From Hexactinellida sp. DTS-2022 (lineage: Eukaryota > Porifera > Hexactinellida): a stretch of 64,000 bases of DNA. The notes beneath the pieces are model-generated. The model was given only the letters and a program-made list of their open reading frames with translations, made no database searches and was not told the DNA's origin. Shown piece after piece: positions 21,201 to 33,339 of the stretch (position 1 is its first letter; the number at the start of each line of letters is the position of its first letter). The DNA is taken from the NCBI GenBank assembly GCA_028753945.1, contig JAPNXP010000014.1:2170001-2234000 (forward strand), given 5' to 3'. Position numbers and translations under genes: made by a program.

Positions 21201-24125
21201 AGTCCAGCAATATGGTGAAAGATTGTGCATTTTCGAGATAAAAGTACCAAATTTTGCACAATTGTAGTATTATTGGTTCTGATCAACTTCAGCTATGGCA
21301 CATAGCATAATTTTTTGAAGAACAAATTTTTCAGGGGGTCAAAAATTGGAGCCCAATCGAAATCGCCGGCAGTATAAATACAGGATAGCTCATTCAAATG
21401 CATTCTTAGCGACTTTATATTGTCAGATTCGTGCTCAGCACTAAATTTCCAGCATTTTGATAGGTATATTGACTATATTTGGTGAGAATATTTTTTGATT
21501 TACCATAGCAACGGTAGGAATGTGATATACATTCCGATCTCCCAATTTGGAGTAACCATATCGAGTGACTCCTTGTTTTTCTCGGGTATGCATACTATTA
21601 GAAACACTCTAAATATTAATTGTCAAGCCAAAAGAATGCATTTATCATATCCTGCTATTTTGATTCGCCATATTAATACCTAATGATCCCTCAATATTTT
21701 GTCCAAAAATGAGTGAACCATTTAATACATAATTGTATTTATGCAACAAGGGCGGACTGAGACAGTGTCAAGGGCACTGTCGGTAGGGCCCTTTTGTTCG
21801 TGATCTGGCCATAAGCCTGCTTTAGGGAGGAATTCTGCCAGCTTACTTCCTTACGTGGGTTTGCGTCACCCTTCAAATATTTATATGTGGTATTAAATAG
21901 TTACCATTTTAGTTATTAGACTGTTATAATAAATTAGTCACAATTATGACTAGTTTTTATGTTGTTGTTACGCCATCAGATATTAGTGTTAAAACCTACG
22001 CAGCCGCTTCTCTCTTTTTATCAAACAAATGTATTAGTGGGATATCTCGCTTTTTCTGGCTGCATGGGACGATAAATTTATATTATTAAATTCGATTGTT
22101 GTGATTTTTGTTTGTTTGTTTTTCCCGGTATATTAGAGTGATAGGTCGATATAATATTTTAGAACGGATTTATTCTTGAGATAGAAACTCACTTCCAATA
22201 TTATGAGAAGTAATCATGTATACTGAATCCGATTTTCGTATTAGAAATTCCATTTTGAATCATAGCTGAACAACCAACCTCAGAACAACTATGTGAGATG
22301 AGAGACTTGCGGACTTTGGGCGATTCATAGACAAAGGGCCATCGCCTGAATTGGAGGAAGTTCTGTATAAAAAGTTAAAAACTAGAATTGAATCCAGGGA
22401 AGGTCGAATTTTATCACTTCAATTTATTATAAGTACAGTAGTGGAAGAGTTTTCACTTCTGTACTAGTAGAATGCTTAGACACCATTAGCTTAATAGTAA
22501 TTAAATGGAGGGAAGCAAAGTTGGGTCAGAGGTAGGGCCAGAATATCTCAAGGGGCAAGGGTGTAGATCTGGGGAGCTAGGGGTCTTAAGTCCTCCCAGA
22601 TTTTATATAAACTTGTAAACTATATACCCGTACTATTTATATCACTCCTCATGCGGTGTTAGCCCCATCTACAGCCCTGAAAAGGTGCCATGGTCCTAGC
22701 TAGCCTCCCCTTGGGTGCGCTTTTTTGATGCAAGTTTTATTGTCTAATTAGTGTAAATGGGTCAATGTATTTCGAATTATTGTGTGGAGTGGAGTAAATG
22801 CGTCTCATACCATATAGATACTTAATAAAAACATAAAGGTCCATTTGATTCAAGAACAAAAGATGCATACGTATGTAGCAACATCCAATATTTTGACGAT
22901 ATTGTGAGTAAAATGAGTGAAAATAGTAATGAAAATGTTGGTTGGGACTGAAAGAGCTAATCATTTACCTAGAAGCAGGATCGGATTCGCCTCTCTTTGG
23001 AGTGGTGCCATTAAGTGACTAGGGGGAGGGGCAGGTTAACAAATCACTATTTCACAAGGCAGGCCTGTAGCCAGAAAGTAGTATTGGGTGAGGCTATGAG
23101 GATTGCAGGGGAGCTGAGTAAAATAATTTAATATGAAGACCCTGGGTAGGGGTGGATTTAGGATTTGCTATAAGGGGGGTTGTGGTTTCTAAAACATCGC
23201 ATCGCCAGCTTGGGGAAAGGGAGAGCAGTTAGCTCCCCAGTTGGGTCCAGGGCGAAGCCCTTGGAAGCCAGATACTATGCTACTAGTACTATTCACCCAA
23301 ATTTCAATACCTACGTACAAGTGCGATACTAGATTATTCGAGGGTATTAATACAAAATGTGAGCATGAGGAAATTGAAACTCCAATAATATACAATTCAA
23401 CAACAAATCCAAATGTCAGATATATCACAAAAGGTACTTAGCCGGCGAGCCTCCCCCTAGTACTGGCTTGACACAAGGACGAATAAATTGGGAAGCATGT
23501 GCATTGCACTATGGAACCGGTCCAAGCCTGCCTAGAAGTAGTACAAGTACAAAGACATGTTCTTGCGGCTTTTTCTGTGATCAAAGCACATTAGTGCTCC
23601 TTCAAGCAACTACTACTTTTAATCTTGGATAAATCTTGGCTTTGAGCTGGAATATGATAAATGCATACTTTTGGCTTGACAATTAATATTTAGAGTGTTT
23701 CTAATAGTATATTCGCACTCAGTACGCATACCCGAGAAAAACAAGGGAACACTCGATATGGTTACTCCAAATTGGGAGATCGGAATGTTTATCACATTCC
23801 TACCGTTGCTATGGAAAACCAAAAAATATTCTCACCAAATATAGTCAAAATACCTACCAAAATGCTGAAAATTAAGTGCTGAGCACGAATCTGATAATAT
23901 AAAGTCGTTAATAATGCATTTGAATGAGCTATCCTGTATTTATACTTCCGGCGATTCGATTGGGCGCCAATCTTTGACCCCCTGAAAATTTTTTCCATCC
24001 ACAAATTATGCTATGTGCCATAGCTGAAGTTGATCAGAACCTATAATACTACAATTGTGCAAAATTTGGTACTTTTATCTCGAAAATGCACAATTCGACT
24101 ATTTCCTGCACCATATTGCTGGACT
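21201..24125. mobile_element. DNA transposon remnant with about 0.46-kb terminal inverted repeats
   Basis: The left arm (21201-21655, starting AGTCCAGCAATATGGTG) is the reverse complement of the right arm (23648-24125, ending CACCATATTGCTGGACT). Landmarks GGTAGGAATGTGAT and TGTCAAGCCAAAAG pair in order. The 2-kb interior shows no recognisable transposase, so it is non-autonomous or decayed. Outer flanks end in TA-rich sequence; a TA duplication is possible but unproven. Confidence 0.7.
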
Positions 24126-24730
24126 ATTAGTGAATACGGGCCCTGATTACGATTAGCAAAATAATACAAACAAAATATTTCTAACAAACTTTGTTGTTGC
24201 GAAATAAAGCGATTTAAAAAAAAATTTAAACCTCTTTATTTCTCCTGAATTTCAATGATATATTCCTACATTTCTGACGACTTATGGTTACTAGCCTACC
24301 AGTATAATAGCTAAAAGAAATAATCACAACGATTAACTTATTTCTAAATGTATCATACTTAAACTAGGAGAATGTCTAGAAAGAGATATCATATACATAT
24401 ATTTTTAACATAAATAAATGGTAAACTATTTTTTCAATCAGTTTTGATTGTATTAGTCTATTACTTTTGGGGCCTCCTCCTTTTCCCCACACAACCGCCC
24501 TATCCTCTCCATTCATACAGTGGAAACCGCATATCTATATCCATTCAATCGGCCCAAATTTTTAAGTTAATTAGCCTTCGTTCGTATGTGTGTAACGACA
24601 TAACAGAATGAGCATCGCATTGATGCACCCTGATAATGCGGTTCCCATGGGCCAGTGTACAAAAAGATTCTCAAAGGAAAATAAGTAAAGTTACACTAAA
24701 TTACTCTAACTATAAAATTAAACACTATTA

Positions 24731-24963
24731 CAGTGAACTCCAAGTCGGCTATAAATCGGCTTATAACAAAGTTCAATAGTCCGGACATCCTTATATTTGA
24801 CTATACTATAGTGAAATAAATTGATCTAATGAAGTCTCTTTTTAACGAATATATTTATTACCCCATAAATTTCTGAGTAATTAATTTTAATCAGCTTATA
24901 ACAAATTTGGTTTATACAAATATGAAATCGATGTCCGCACTTCGTTATAACGGAAGTTCACTG
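24731..24963. mobile_element. pogo-type MITE, CAGTGAACTCC end, TA duplication
   Basis: TA precedes CAGTGAACTCCAAGTCGG. The right end ATAACGGAAGTTCACTG is followed by TA. Shares CTTCGTTATAACGG with 4353-4734. Non-coding. Confidence 0.7.
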
Positions 24964-25329
24964 TACTTAATAACACATACATACGATGTAACAAAGTTAC
25001 ATCGTGTATGGTGGACTTACTAAGTAGAAACTAATTAATTACTTAGTATTAAGTATATCAGTATATAATTAAAAATGTTAACTCACTTGATTCCACAGAT
25101 AATTTACCTACATACTAGTCGTCAGTCTTTTGCATAGTAGATCGTAGATAACAGCTCGTCTTTCGCCACTGGGGATATGCCGTTGCAGGTCACGTTTCCA
25201 TATTCTGGGCTCACCATGATTGGGATTGCGTTGCCTGAATAACCTCGAGCAGAGGTCCCCACAAAGTTCGATGTACCTTGCCTTTGAGCGCTTTCGAAAG
25301 AGTTTTGTGAGCTGTTATTCAATCGTTTA

Positions 25330-25988
25330 GACATCATCTGAAATAGTTCCATAAGTCTTGTAATTCGTGATCAGCATTGATACGACAAGTTGATAGTGGT
25401 CGAAGTAGTTTTGGATATAAAGGATGGCTGTAGGGTTATCTGTGGCTCTGTGTAAACTCCAACGCACCTCGCGAATTACTGAGTCTTTCGTTGTGTAAAA
25501 GTTATTGGCAATGTAGACATCGGCATCAAGAATAGCAGAAGCAGCATAAATTTCCACATCTGTTCCCCAAATGGATTCACGATTCATAAGTATTTGTGTG
25601 CTAAGGTATTCACACGGTGTCGTTCGTTTGGTTTTAAAATACCATCCTAGTTTCCTTGTTCCTTCACTGGCGATAAAGCGAGAGATGATGGAGCGAAGAT
25701 GTAGGCGCTGTTTTCACTCCCAGTAATTAATTTGGATATGCATCGAAATAGACAATTACCATTTCCTTCGATATGTTCCGCTTCACAATGTTCAAAATCG
25801 CTAAGTAACTTCCCAACGCTATTAAATGGTTGTCTACAAACTGATTCAAATGATATCCCCAACATTTACTACGCTGCCAATTTTCATATATCACTGTTCC
25901 TTGGGTCCATCGATGTGTCGTATGGATTACGAAGCGGAACTGCGTCGTGAAATGATTCCCATAGCATTGTGTTTAGATACTGCATTCC
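25330..25988 (-). pseudogene. Ginger1-like OTU protease region, frameshifted
   Basis: Begins after ATATTTTAG with MQYLNTMLWESFHDAVPLRN. Then, one frame over, ends the linker and enters GNGNCLFRCISKLITGSEN, where Cys of GNGNC is the expected OTU nucleophile. After another shift it reads LRSIISRFIASEGTRK, WGTDVEIYAASAILDADVY, and FDHYQLVV, where His is the expected partner. The spacing and the W-G-x-x-x-E-I block match OTU-like proteases. About two to three indels make it non-functional as read. A tail follows at 25352-25122 in another frame. Confidence 0.65.
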
Positions 25989-26131
25989 CTAAAATATTAA
26001 TTTGTTTACAATTTAATTAATATAAAATGATTTTAATCTCATAACCTGCTTTGATATACAGTACTAAACAAACATACTAATTTTAATTTAATTGAGTTGT
26101 ATGAGTGTATTGGTAAATAGTTTTAACTTAC

Positions 26132-26236
26132 CACGAAATACAGTACTTTGTGTGTGTACCTAGCACGTTGGGTATCTGTATAGCTGGGGTAGAGATCTGT
26201 TGTCCATCCGAGTATAATCTCCATAATATCTCTCTT
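26132..26236 (-). CDS. Ginger1-like exon, 35 codons
   Basis: Bounded by ATTATTGTAG and a perfect GTAAGT donor, exactly 105 nt, open throughout. Contains IMEIILGWTTDLYPSYTDTQ. The clean splice borders are the main evidence. Confidence 0.5.
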
Positions 26237-26294
26237 CTACAATAATTTGGTAAATGATAATTTCTAGTTATCTTATGAATCATTGTTAACTTAC

Positions 26295-26437
26295 AACTTC
26301 CTCTTCTTTTCCACCATCCACATACTCGAATAACATCGTAGTGGGAGTGTAGCCGTGTGCTTTGTATAACAAGTGGTCCAGCTCTTCATGTAGAGGAGTC
26401 ATGAAGGTCTGCCACGTTTATTCTGCTTTAGGATTTC
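26295..26437 (-). pseudogene. Ginger1-like exon between integrase and OTU
   Basis: Starts after TTTGTAG, reads NPKAE, a TAA stop, then TWQTFMTPLHEELDHLLYKA and HGYTPTTMLFEYVDGGKEEE, ending at a perfect GTAAGT donor. The stop is the only visible defect. Confidence 0.55.
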
Positions 26438-26807
26438 CTACAAATTACAACATTGTAAAAAAATATTACGGAATGTTACAAATATTCTGGATTGACGTCA
26501 ATTGAAGGTGTAAAGCGAAAATAACAATGAGTGTCAATAAAGATTACACTCAATGAATTAGACTATGTATAGATGTGAAACGGAAGCTTAATTTTAAGTT
26601 ATTAAGGTGTTGAAATATAGATTCCGTAGAAAATCCGAAGAGATTCTGGTACATCTAAAAAAGGAATATTTACTATTTAATTAACACTATTTTATCTTTT
26701 GAAAAACAACTCAATCACAATGAATTTACCTGTGAGGTGTTGATTCCGATGCTAGTATCTAGGCTTACTTTCTTCTTAATACACGTTTTTTTTATTATAA
26801 GGAACCC

Positions 26808-27958
26808 CACAGTGGGCCTATAGGGGGAAGTAGGGGAATTTTCACACTCACGAATATAGGGCATATTATTATTATCGAATTAAGCATTGTCTAAAACCTA
26901 GAATGCGAAGTTTATCAAGTCCTATGACTTCAATATTTTGAATACGGTGAGTCTGAATGAATGATTTGATATAATTGGTATTAGAGATTGAATATTGCGG
27001 TTTTACAATCGGAAAGATTCTATTTATAAAGTCGTTCTGCATACTATAGTAATTGAAACTGAATATGTATTTAATTTTCTAAGTATTCAAGCTTAATCTC
27101 ATTGCTATAATTAGATTGCTTATGAATACTATTCACGTAAAATTCGATATCTAATTTTACGCTTTTAATCAAGATCGGACACAAATTTATTTGCCAATAT
27201 AGTTGGAAATTGTGTCTTGGGTGCTCTTGGGTAGGAGATTTTATGTTTTCTAATAGTAATTTAGCATCTTAGCTTTAGTTTAAGATAATTTCCAGGCCCG
27301 CACAGTATATAATTTATTCAATTTGGTATTGGCCTCTAATGAATCTCGTAAAATGAGTAAAAATAAAATAATTGATTGTAGTACATTTTTTGATTACTTC
27401 AAATAACTGATGGTCTATAATGAGCAACGAAGAAGCATCAAATCATTTGAATACAAAAATTAGCATTCAGCGCATCAACCTATGAACACATCCAGGCTTT
27501 GAAATTACGGTAAGTAACATTTATAAGATTCGGAGGGGATTTAATGAACTAGCTATTATTCCCAATATACAACAAAGCTATAAAAAACGATCTAAGGTCC
27601 CAAAGAGTAGTTGTACTTGCGATAATTACACTCAGTAACCATCTATCCTCTTTGTATCCAATGTAATATATTGTTTTCCAGGCATTTGATTAGGCTTTCA
27701 TTATTTTTTCCCATTGTTTAGGTTTTTTTATCAAATATCATGGGTGACTAATAAAAGATTGTTAACAAACCAAAATTTAGTTTTTCATAAAATTAGAACA
27801 AATTACCCAAAACTCAACTTTAGAGACTGCATACATAATTTTTGATGATGCCATTCAATTTCCTTCTATCAATAACCTATATGTCAATAATACTTCACAA
27901 GTGGCTATCTTCTAACAAAATGCCTATTCCCGCTAAACTGTCTTTTTGGCCCACTGTG
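26808..27958. mobile_element. Non-autonomous transposon with CACAGTGGGCC termini (Transib-like?), copy 2
   Basis: Starts CACAGTGGGCC and ends GGCCCACTGTG, flanked by AACCC on both sides (26803-26807, 27959-27963). It sits inside the left end of the pogo element. A CACWRTG terminus with 5-bp duplication is characteristic of Transib. No transposase. Homologous to 15008-16178. Confidence 0.7.
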
Positions 27959-28147
27959 AACCCTAATTCAAACTTCAGGCTGAATTTCCTTATTTTTTTT
28001 TGCCAATTTCAGCCTCAAAGTTCCTTAATGGTTCCTTATTTTCTTGGGCTCGAAATATTGCTTAGTAAGAAGGTACCTACGTATTCTATTACTTAATTAA
28101 CTGATTATTAACATTTTAACATTGTAAAGTGTGTATTTAGCTTTTAC

Positions 28148-30103
28148 ATGTGTGCTAGTAACAGACAGCCAACACTTGGCAGTTTTGGATTTATAAAACG
28201 CCTTAGCCACCTTGGGGTATGGAACGAAATCATTCTACCTGACATTTCAGAATAGCCCAAATTGGAATGTCCCCACTGTGATGAGAAATTCAAAAATAAA
28301 CAAGGATTGACGGTACACCTAAAATGTAAACACTGTAACATTTCAGAAAGTACTAATGTCGAAATAAACAACGTCCCACTTACTAGTAGTATAGCTGAAA
28401 TCGAACATGTTTCGAACGTTGATTCAGAAGAACTACAGCTAGGAGTATCTGAAGCGCAAGATATTTCAATTGAGCCACCTGCTAAAAGATCCCGTGGTCA
28501 AGATAGTAGACGGCAGTATAATTCAGTGTTCAAAGCGAAAATTGTTTCAAATCTTGAAGCAGGGGTATCACCCAAGGTACTAGCTCAGAAACATACTATC
28601 AGCAAATCAATGTTGTCTATGTGGCGCTTGAACAAGGGAAAAATAATGTTGGCGGCTTCAAATGACCACAAGAAACTCTTGAAAATCAGACCTCCGACAA
28701 AATACGCGGAATTATATAGGGATCTAAGGAAGGTTTTCCTAGAAGCTCGTAGTAAAGGACACCGAGTTGATTTCAACTGGATATGTTCAAAAGCTAGAAT
28801 TCTATACAGGCAGAAAACGAACGATCCAAATGCCATCGTAAGGAAGCGTGTAATCGTGAACTTTATCAAACGAAATGATTTAAGATTACGCTCCCGCCAG
28901 AGAAATCGTAAGTTAAGCAAGGATAACTTTCGTCTCCAGATGCAACAATGGCATACTACTACCAGAGAGCGGTTGATAAGGACAGGATGTGCAGACTCTT
29001 ATAACTCCAAATGGGATAGGTATGCACCGGAGCAGCGATTTAATGTTGATCAATCTCCTTGTCCCTTTGTCATTAATACAAAGAAAACATATGAAATGTT
29101 AGAAAAGAAAACCCAAACAATCGTGAACATAAAGTTTGGATATCCCAACCTGGAAGTGGCTTGGACAAACGTCAGTGCACTCTCCAAATCTGTTTTCGGC
29201 CAACTGGGATGCAGCCTCGAGTTGCAATTATATTCAATGGAAAGGGAAAAAGGATAAGAGAGGATGAAAGAAATGCGTGGCACCCAGATGTTGATGTGTA
29301 TTTTCAAGAAAACGCATGGGCAGATATCGCATTTTCTGTCGAATGGGTAAAACGTACCCTCTCCCCCATAGTTCAACATAGTATTGATCGTTTTGTCTTA
29401 TTTTGCGACAATTTATCAGCACAGGTATCTGACAAATTTAAGAAATCTGTTTCAGATTTAAATGGCGTTTGCTGGTATGGATTACCTAATGCAACTGACA
29501 TCTTGTAACCGGTAGATGCTGAATTACTGAAAGTTTTCCTAAACCAAAAGCATCATGAGTGACTTGACTCCGATGACAATGCCACCAAGTGGTATGAAAG
29601 CACGCAAAGTTTTAGCAGGAAAGAGCGTCGGATTTTGCTTACTCATTGGGTAGGTGAAGCATATAAAAAATTGATAAATTCGCAGTACGATTCATTCAGA
29701 TTGCGGATATGGCAAAAGACTGGTTGTCTCATGACCGCTGATGGTACTGAGGATCACCTGCTGGTGCAACCAGAAGGATTACCTGGCTACAATATTCCTC
29801 CTCCCTCTATGATTGAACCGGACTCTGTGACTCCAGGCATGCATAACCCAGAACCAAATGAAAATGTAGATATTGAACCCGAGAACGAAAGTCTTCTAAA
29901 TGATGATGATGATGAGCGTGAAGAACTTGAGGACAATATAGCTGATAGGATTTTCACCATGAACTCGTTGGAAAACAAGTTAAAGGGTTATATGAAAATG
30001 GGTGGTTATTGGAAATATCCAATATTTTAACAGTAGGCTTGATGAGTTTAAAGTAGTATTTGAAGATGATACAATTGATTATATATCAAAGAAAGATATA
30101 GAC
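28148..30103 (+). pseudogene. pogo-type DDE transposase with N-terminal zinc finger, several disabling changes
   Basis: The likely start is ATG at 28148 (ASNRQPTLGSFGF), followed by an in-frame TAG at about 28250. A C2H2-like finger follows (CPHC...H...KHC, 28268-28340). Then come a helix-turn-helix region (SPKVLAQKHTISKSMLSMW) and a DDE_1 core: FNVDQS (first Asp, about 29045), FCDNLSAQ (second Asp, about 29405) and PVDA (third, about 29510). One base is lost near 29130, so the middle runs in another frame. TAA replaces a residue just before PVDA, TGA occurs at about 29561, and another shift lies near 30025. The extreme C-terminus (DDVELFLIN) lies beyond the hAT insertion at 33171-33199. Confidence 0.8.
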
Positions 30104-30485
30104 CAGGGGTGTCCAACCCGAGGCCCGCGGGCCGCATGCGGCCCGCGTGTGTGTTTTGTGCGGCCCGCGAATTAAATTTGAGTATTGCTTTTTTCTGAAA
30201 GCTGGACTGTTTGAATTTCTGATTCCATCAATAGTTGTGCTTTAGGTAATAATAGTTTCACATAGAATTGATTTCAGTAATTTTTAATTACGAATACCTA
30301 CATTTCCTTAATATGTTTTCCTATTGTAAATTGACTAATTAATTTTTGATTCGCATTAATATACGCACTGCCATAATTAATAATCACCAAAACAACAAAG
30401 GTTTCATGATTCCTATAAATTGTGATATTTATCGTATTTACTACAGTAACACAGTATTTTAACAATAAATTATATAAAAGAATTA

Positions 30486-32991
30486 ATGGCATCCCCATGT
30501 ATCAAGAAAAGGAAGATAGAAGACGAATCAAGAGTATTTCAGGAAAAATGGACTGATCTCTATTTCTTCATTGACTTTAACATGAAACCTATTTGTCTCA
30601 TATGTAAAGAATCTATATCTGTTCTCAAGGAATATAATATCAAACGACATTATGAAACCAAACATGCAAGTGAATACGTCACTTTTCAAGGACAATTTCG
30701 CAAAGATAAAATCATAGAATTAAAGAATAACATAGCCAAACAACATCAGATATTTAATAATATGAGGTGCCAATCTGAATCATCCGTAAAAGCCAGCTAT
30801 AAAATTGCTGAAATTATTGCAAAAAAATCCAAACCATTTTCAGATGGGGAATATATTAAGAATTGTTTAACTAGTGTTGCTGAAATAATATGCCCAGACA
30901 AAATAGATCAGATTTCAAAGATAAGTCTATCTCACCAGACTGTATCAAGACGAATAGTTGAGTTATCTAGCTCAATTGAAGACAAGTTAATCTTACGAGC
31001 TTCACATTTCAAATATTTTTCATTAGCCCTTGATGAGAGTACAGATGCTACGGACACTGCTCAAGTTGCTATTTTTGTACGAGGTATTGACAAAGATTTT
31101 AATATCACTGAAGAGATGGCCTCTTTAGTCTCATTGAAAGATACTACGACAGCGAATAATATTTATAAGGCATTTTTATATGGTATCTAGATTCTCTTTA
31201 CACTTGGGGAAGATTTCTGGGATAACGACAGATGGAGCCCCAGCAATGGTAGGCAAACGAGAAGGCCTTGTAAAGTTGATTGAAAACGAAGCACTGCTAT
31301 CAGGGAATACAAAATTAATGAAATACCACTGCATTATTCATCAAGAGAACTTATGTTCTAAATCCAGGGTTGCCAATCCAATCCAATCGAGAGAACTTAT
31401 CGATTATCGATTGCTGAATTTTATATCGATTGGATTATCGATTGGATTGCCCAAAGTCTTCATCGATTGGATAATTATCGACGAATTTTTATCGATTATC
31501 GATTTTTTTTCGATTTTTTCGATTTAGCGAGTAAAGGCGATAAATTATAATAATTTATACACAATCGATGGATAATCAATGCATAATCGATAGAAAATCG
31601 ATAAATAATTGATAGAAGATCTATAAATAATCGACAAATAATCGACAAATATTCGATAGAAAATCGACAAATAATCGATAAATAATCGTTAGAAAATCGA
31701 TAAATAATAGATAGAAAATCGATAAATAATCGACAGAAAATCGATAGAAAATAGATAAATAATCGATAGAAAATCGATAAATAATAGATAGAAAATCGAT
31801 ATATAATCGATAGAAAATCGATAAATAATCGATGGAAATCGATAAATAATCGATAAATAATCGATGGAAATCAATAAATAATCTATTGAAAATCAATAAA
31901 TAATCGATAAATAATCGATTAATAATCGATTATTTTTATCGATTATCGATTGGATTGGATTGTCATTTCATATCATCGATTGGATTGGTTATCGATATCG
32001 ATTGCCAAAATTTACATCGATTGGATTGGATTATCGATTGGATTGGATTGGATTGGCAACCCTGTCTAAATCTCTTAAAATAGAAAGCGTAATGAAAGTC
32101 GTTGTTAAAACAGTCAATTTTATTCGTTCCAGAAGCCTTAATCACAGGCAGTTTCAAGAATTACTTGATGATTTGGATTCACAATTTGGTGACGTTGTTT
32201 ACTATTCTGAAATTAGATGGCTGAGTCGTGGTAAAATGTTAAAACGAGTGTTCGAACTGAAAGAGGAAATTCAGAACTTTATGCAACAGAAAGGGCAATC
32301 AATTCCTGAATTCCAAGACAACGAATGGTTATGTGACTTTGCATTCTTAATAGATATTACTTTCCACTTAAATGAATTGAATACGAGACTACAGGGAAAG
32401 GACCAACTTATATCTATGATGTTTGATCACATCAAATGTTTTCAAATAAAGCTCCGTTTATGGGAATCTCAATTCAGGGTAAAAAATTATGCTCACTTTC
32501 CAATACTATCCAAGCACAAAGTGGCTGAACCTGAAAAATACGTCAAATTAATCTCGACTTTAAGAGAAGAATTCGACGAAAGATTCCAGGATTTTAAAAT
32601 ACATAGTTCAGATTTCTGCCTTTTTTCATCTCCGTTTTCCATAAATATTGCTTCTATTACTGAAAATCTACAGATGGAGTGTATTGATATGCAATGCGAT
32701 TCAAATCTAAAAGAGAAATTTGAACAAGTAAGTTTACTTGATTTTTACAAAACATATGTATCAAAGGAGAAATATCCAGGAATATACGAGCACGCACTTT
32801 TAATGTCCTCTCTTTTCGGCAGCACATATATATGCGAACAGGTGTTTTCCAGAATGAAGAATATCAAGTGTAAAAGTAGAACTCGAATCACTGACAACAA
32901 TCTTGAATGTTCTCTCAGAATAGCAAGTTCTTCAATTACCCCAAATATAGAATCACTCGTGTCAACTAAACATTGCCAATTGTCGCATTAA
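30486..32991 (+). pseudogene. hAT transposase (ZBED/GTF2IRD2-like), one frameshift and split by a MITE
   Basis: The start ATG at 30486 opens a BED-type finger (W..F.....M.PICLICKE...KEYNIKRHYETKH), then a helical region and the RNase-H-like core: LALDESTDATD (first Asp), ITTDGAPAM (second Asp), YHCIIHQENL and EIRWLSRG. The C-terminal dimerisation part has LFGSTYICEQVFSRMK with a Glu-like acidic block before it. One base too many near 31183 shifts the frame, and a 700-bp hAT MITE (31365-32064) interrupts it just after HQENL. Otherwise long segments are intact (the last exceeds 300 codons), so decay is recent. The protein type matches vertebrate and invertebrate Charlie-like hAT families. Confidence 0.85.
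31365..32064. mobile_element. hAT MITE, CAGGGTTGCCAATCCAATCC ends, 8-bp duplication
   Basis: The left end CAGGGTTGCCAATCCAATCC mirrors the right end GGATTGGATTGGCAACCCTG. TCTAAATC flanks both sides (31357-31364, 32065-32072). The middle is almost entirely ATCGATAAATA-type repeats, giving a long spurious minus-strand ORF rich in Tyr, Leu and Ser. Confidence 0.93.
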
Positions 32992-33339
32992 TAATTTTCT
33001 ACATTTATATTATAGCATGAATTAGATAATTACTTACAATAAATTTACCATAGAACATGTCAAACTCATATTTAACATTTATTGTCAAGCGTTAATGTGT
33101 GCGGCCCGCGACAACATATTTCTATTTGCTGTGGCCCTTTTGAAAAAAAGGTTGGACACCCCTGATATAGACGATGTTGAATTATTCTTGATAAATTAAT
33201 AAATGATACTATGATAGGTATATTATTTATGGTTTTATAATCTCAGGCTGGGCAGTTCCTTAAGAGTTCCTTAATCTATTGCCAATTCTCAGCCTGGAGT
33301 TCCTTATAAAGGTGTTCCTTATTTTACAAAAACGTGTAC

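Larger units (their letters stand above)
30104..33164 (+). mobile_element. hAT transposon with CAGGGGTGTCCAACC ends, 8-bp duplication
   Basis: Ends CAGGGGTGTCCAACC and GGTTGGACACCCCTG are complementary. ATATAGAC flanks both sides (30096-30103, 33165-33172). Both ends carry subterminal GCGGCCCGCG repeats, as in other hAT families with this terminus. It encodes the transposase at 30486-32991 and is inserted near the end of the pogo transposase gene. Confidence 0.92.
26782..33337 (+). mobile_element. pogo-superfamily DNA transposon, host of three further insertions
   Basis: The left end CACGTTTTTTTTATTATAAGG (after TA at 26780-26781) is complementary to the right end GTTCCTTATTTTACAAAAACGTG (before TA at 33338-33339). 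Subterminal CAGGCTGA and TTCCTTAA repeats occur at both ends (about 27970-28040 and 33240-33310). TA duplication and a DDE transposase of pogo type agree. The element lies inside an exon of the Ginger1-like gene. Excluding inserts it is about 2.3 kb. Confidence 0.8.

Noticed and set aside
24516..24655. Another TA-flanked CAGT element (CAGTGGAAACCGCAT... left end)
   Set aside because: ATGCGGTTCCCA is present on the right but an extra GGGC interrupts before CAGTGTA, so the right border is not convincing.
26808..26840. A true 12/23 recombination signal at the CACAGTG end
   Set aside because: No A-rich nonamer at 12 or 23 bases from the heptamer; only the heptamer similarity stands.
28585..28920. 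111-residue minus-strand frame
   Set aside because: Antisense shadow of the pogo transposase.
31621..31896. 91-residue Tyr/Leu/Ser-rich minus-strand frame
   Set aside because: It lies wholly within the ATCGATAAATA repeats of a hAT MITE.
31365..32064. CRISPR-like regular repeats
   Set aside because: Short degenerate tandem words without unique spacers, inside an element with perfect hAT ends, in a eukaryotic genome.
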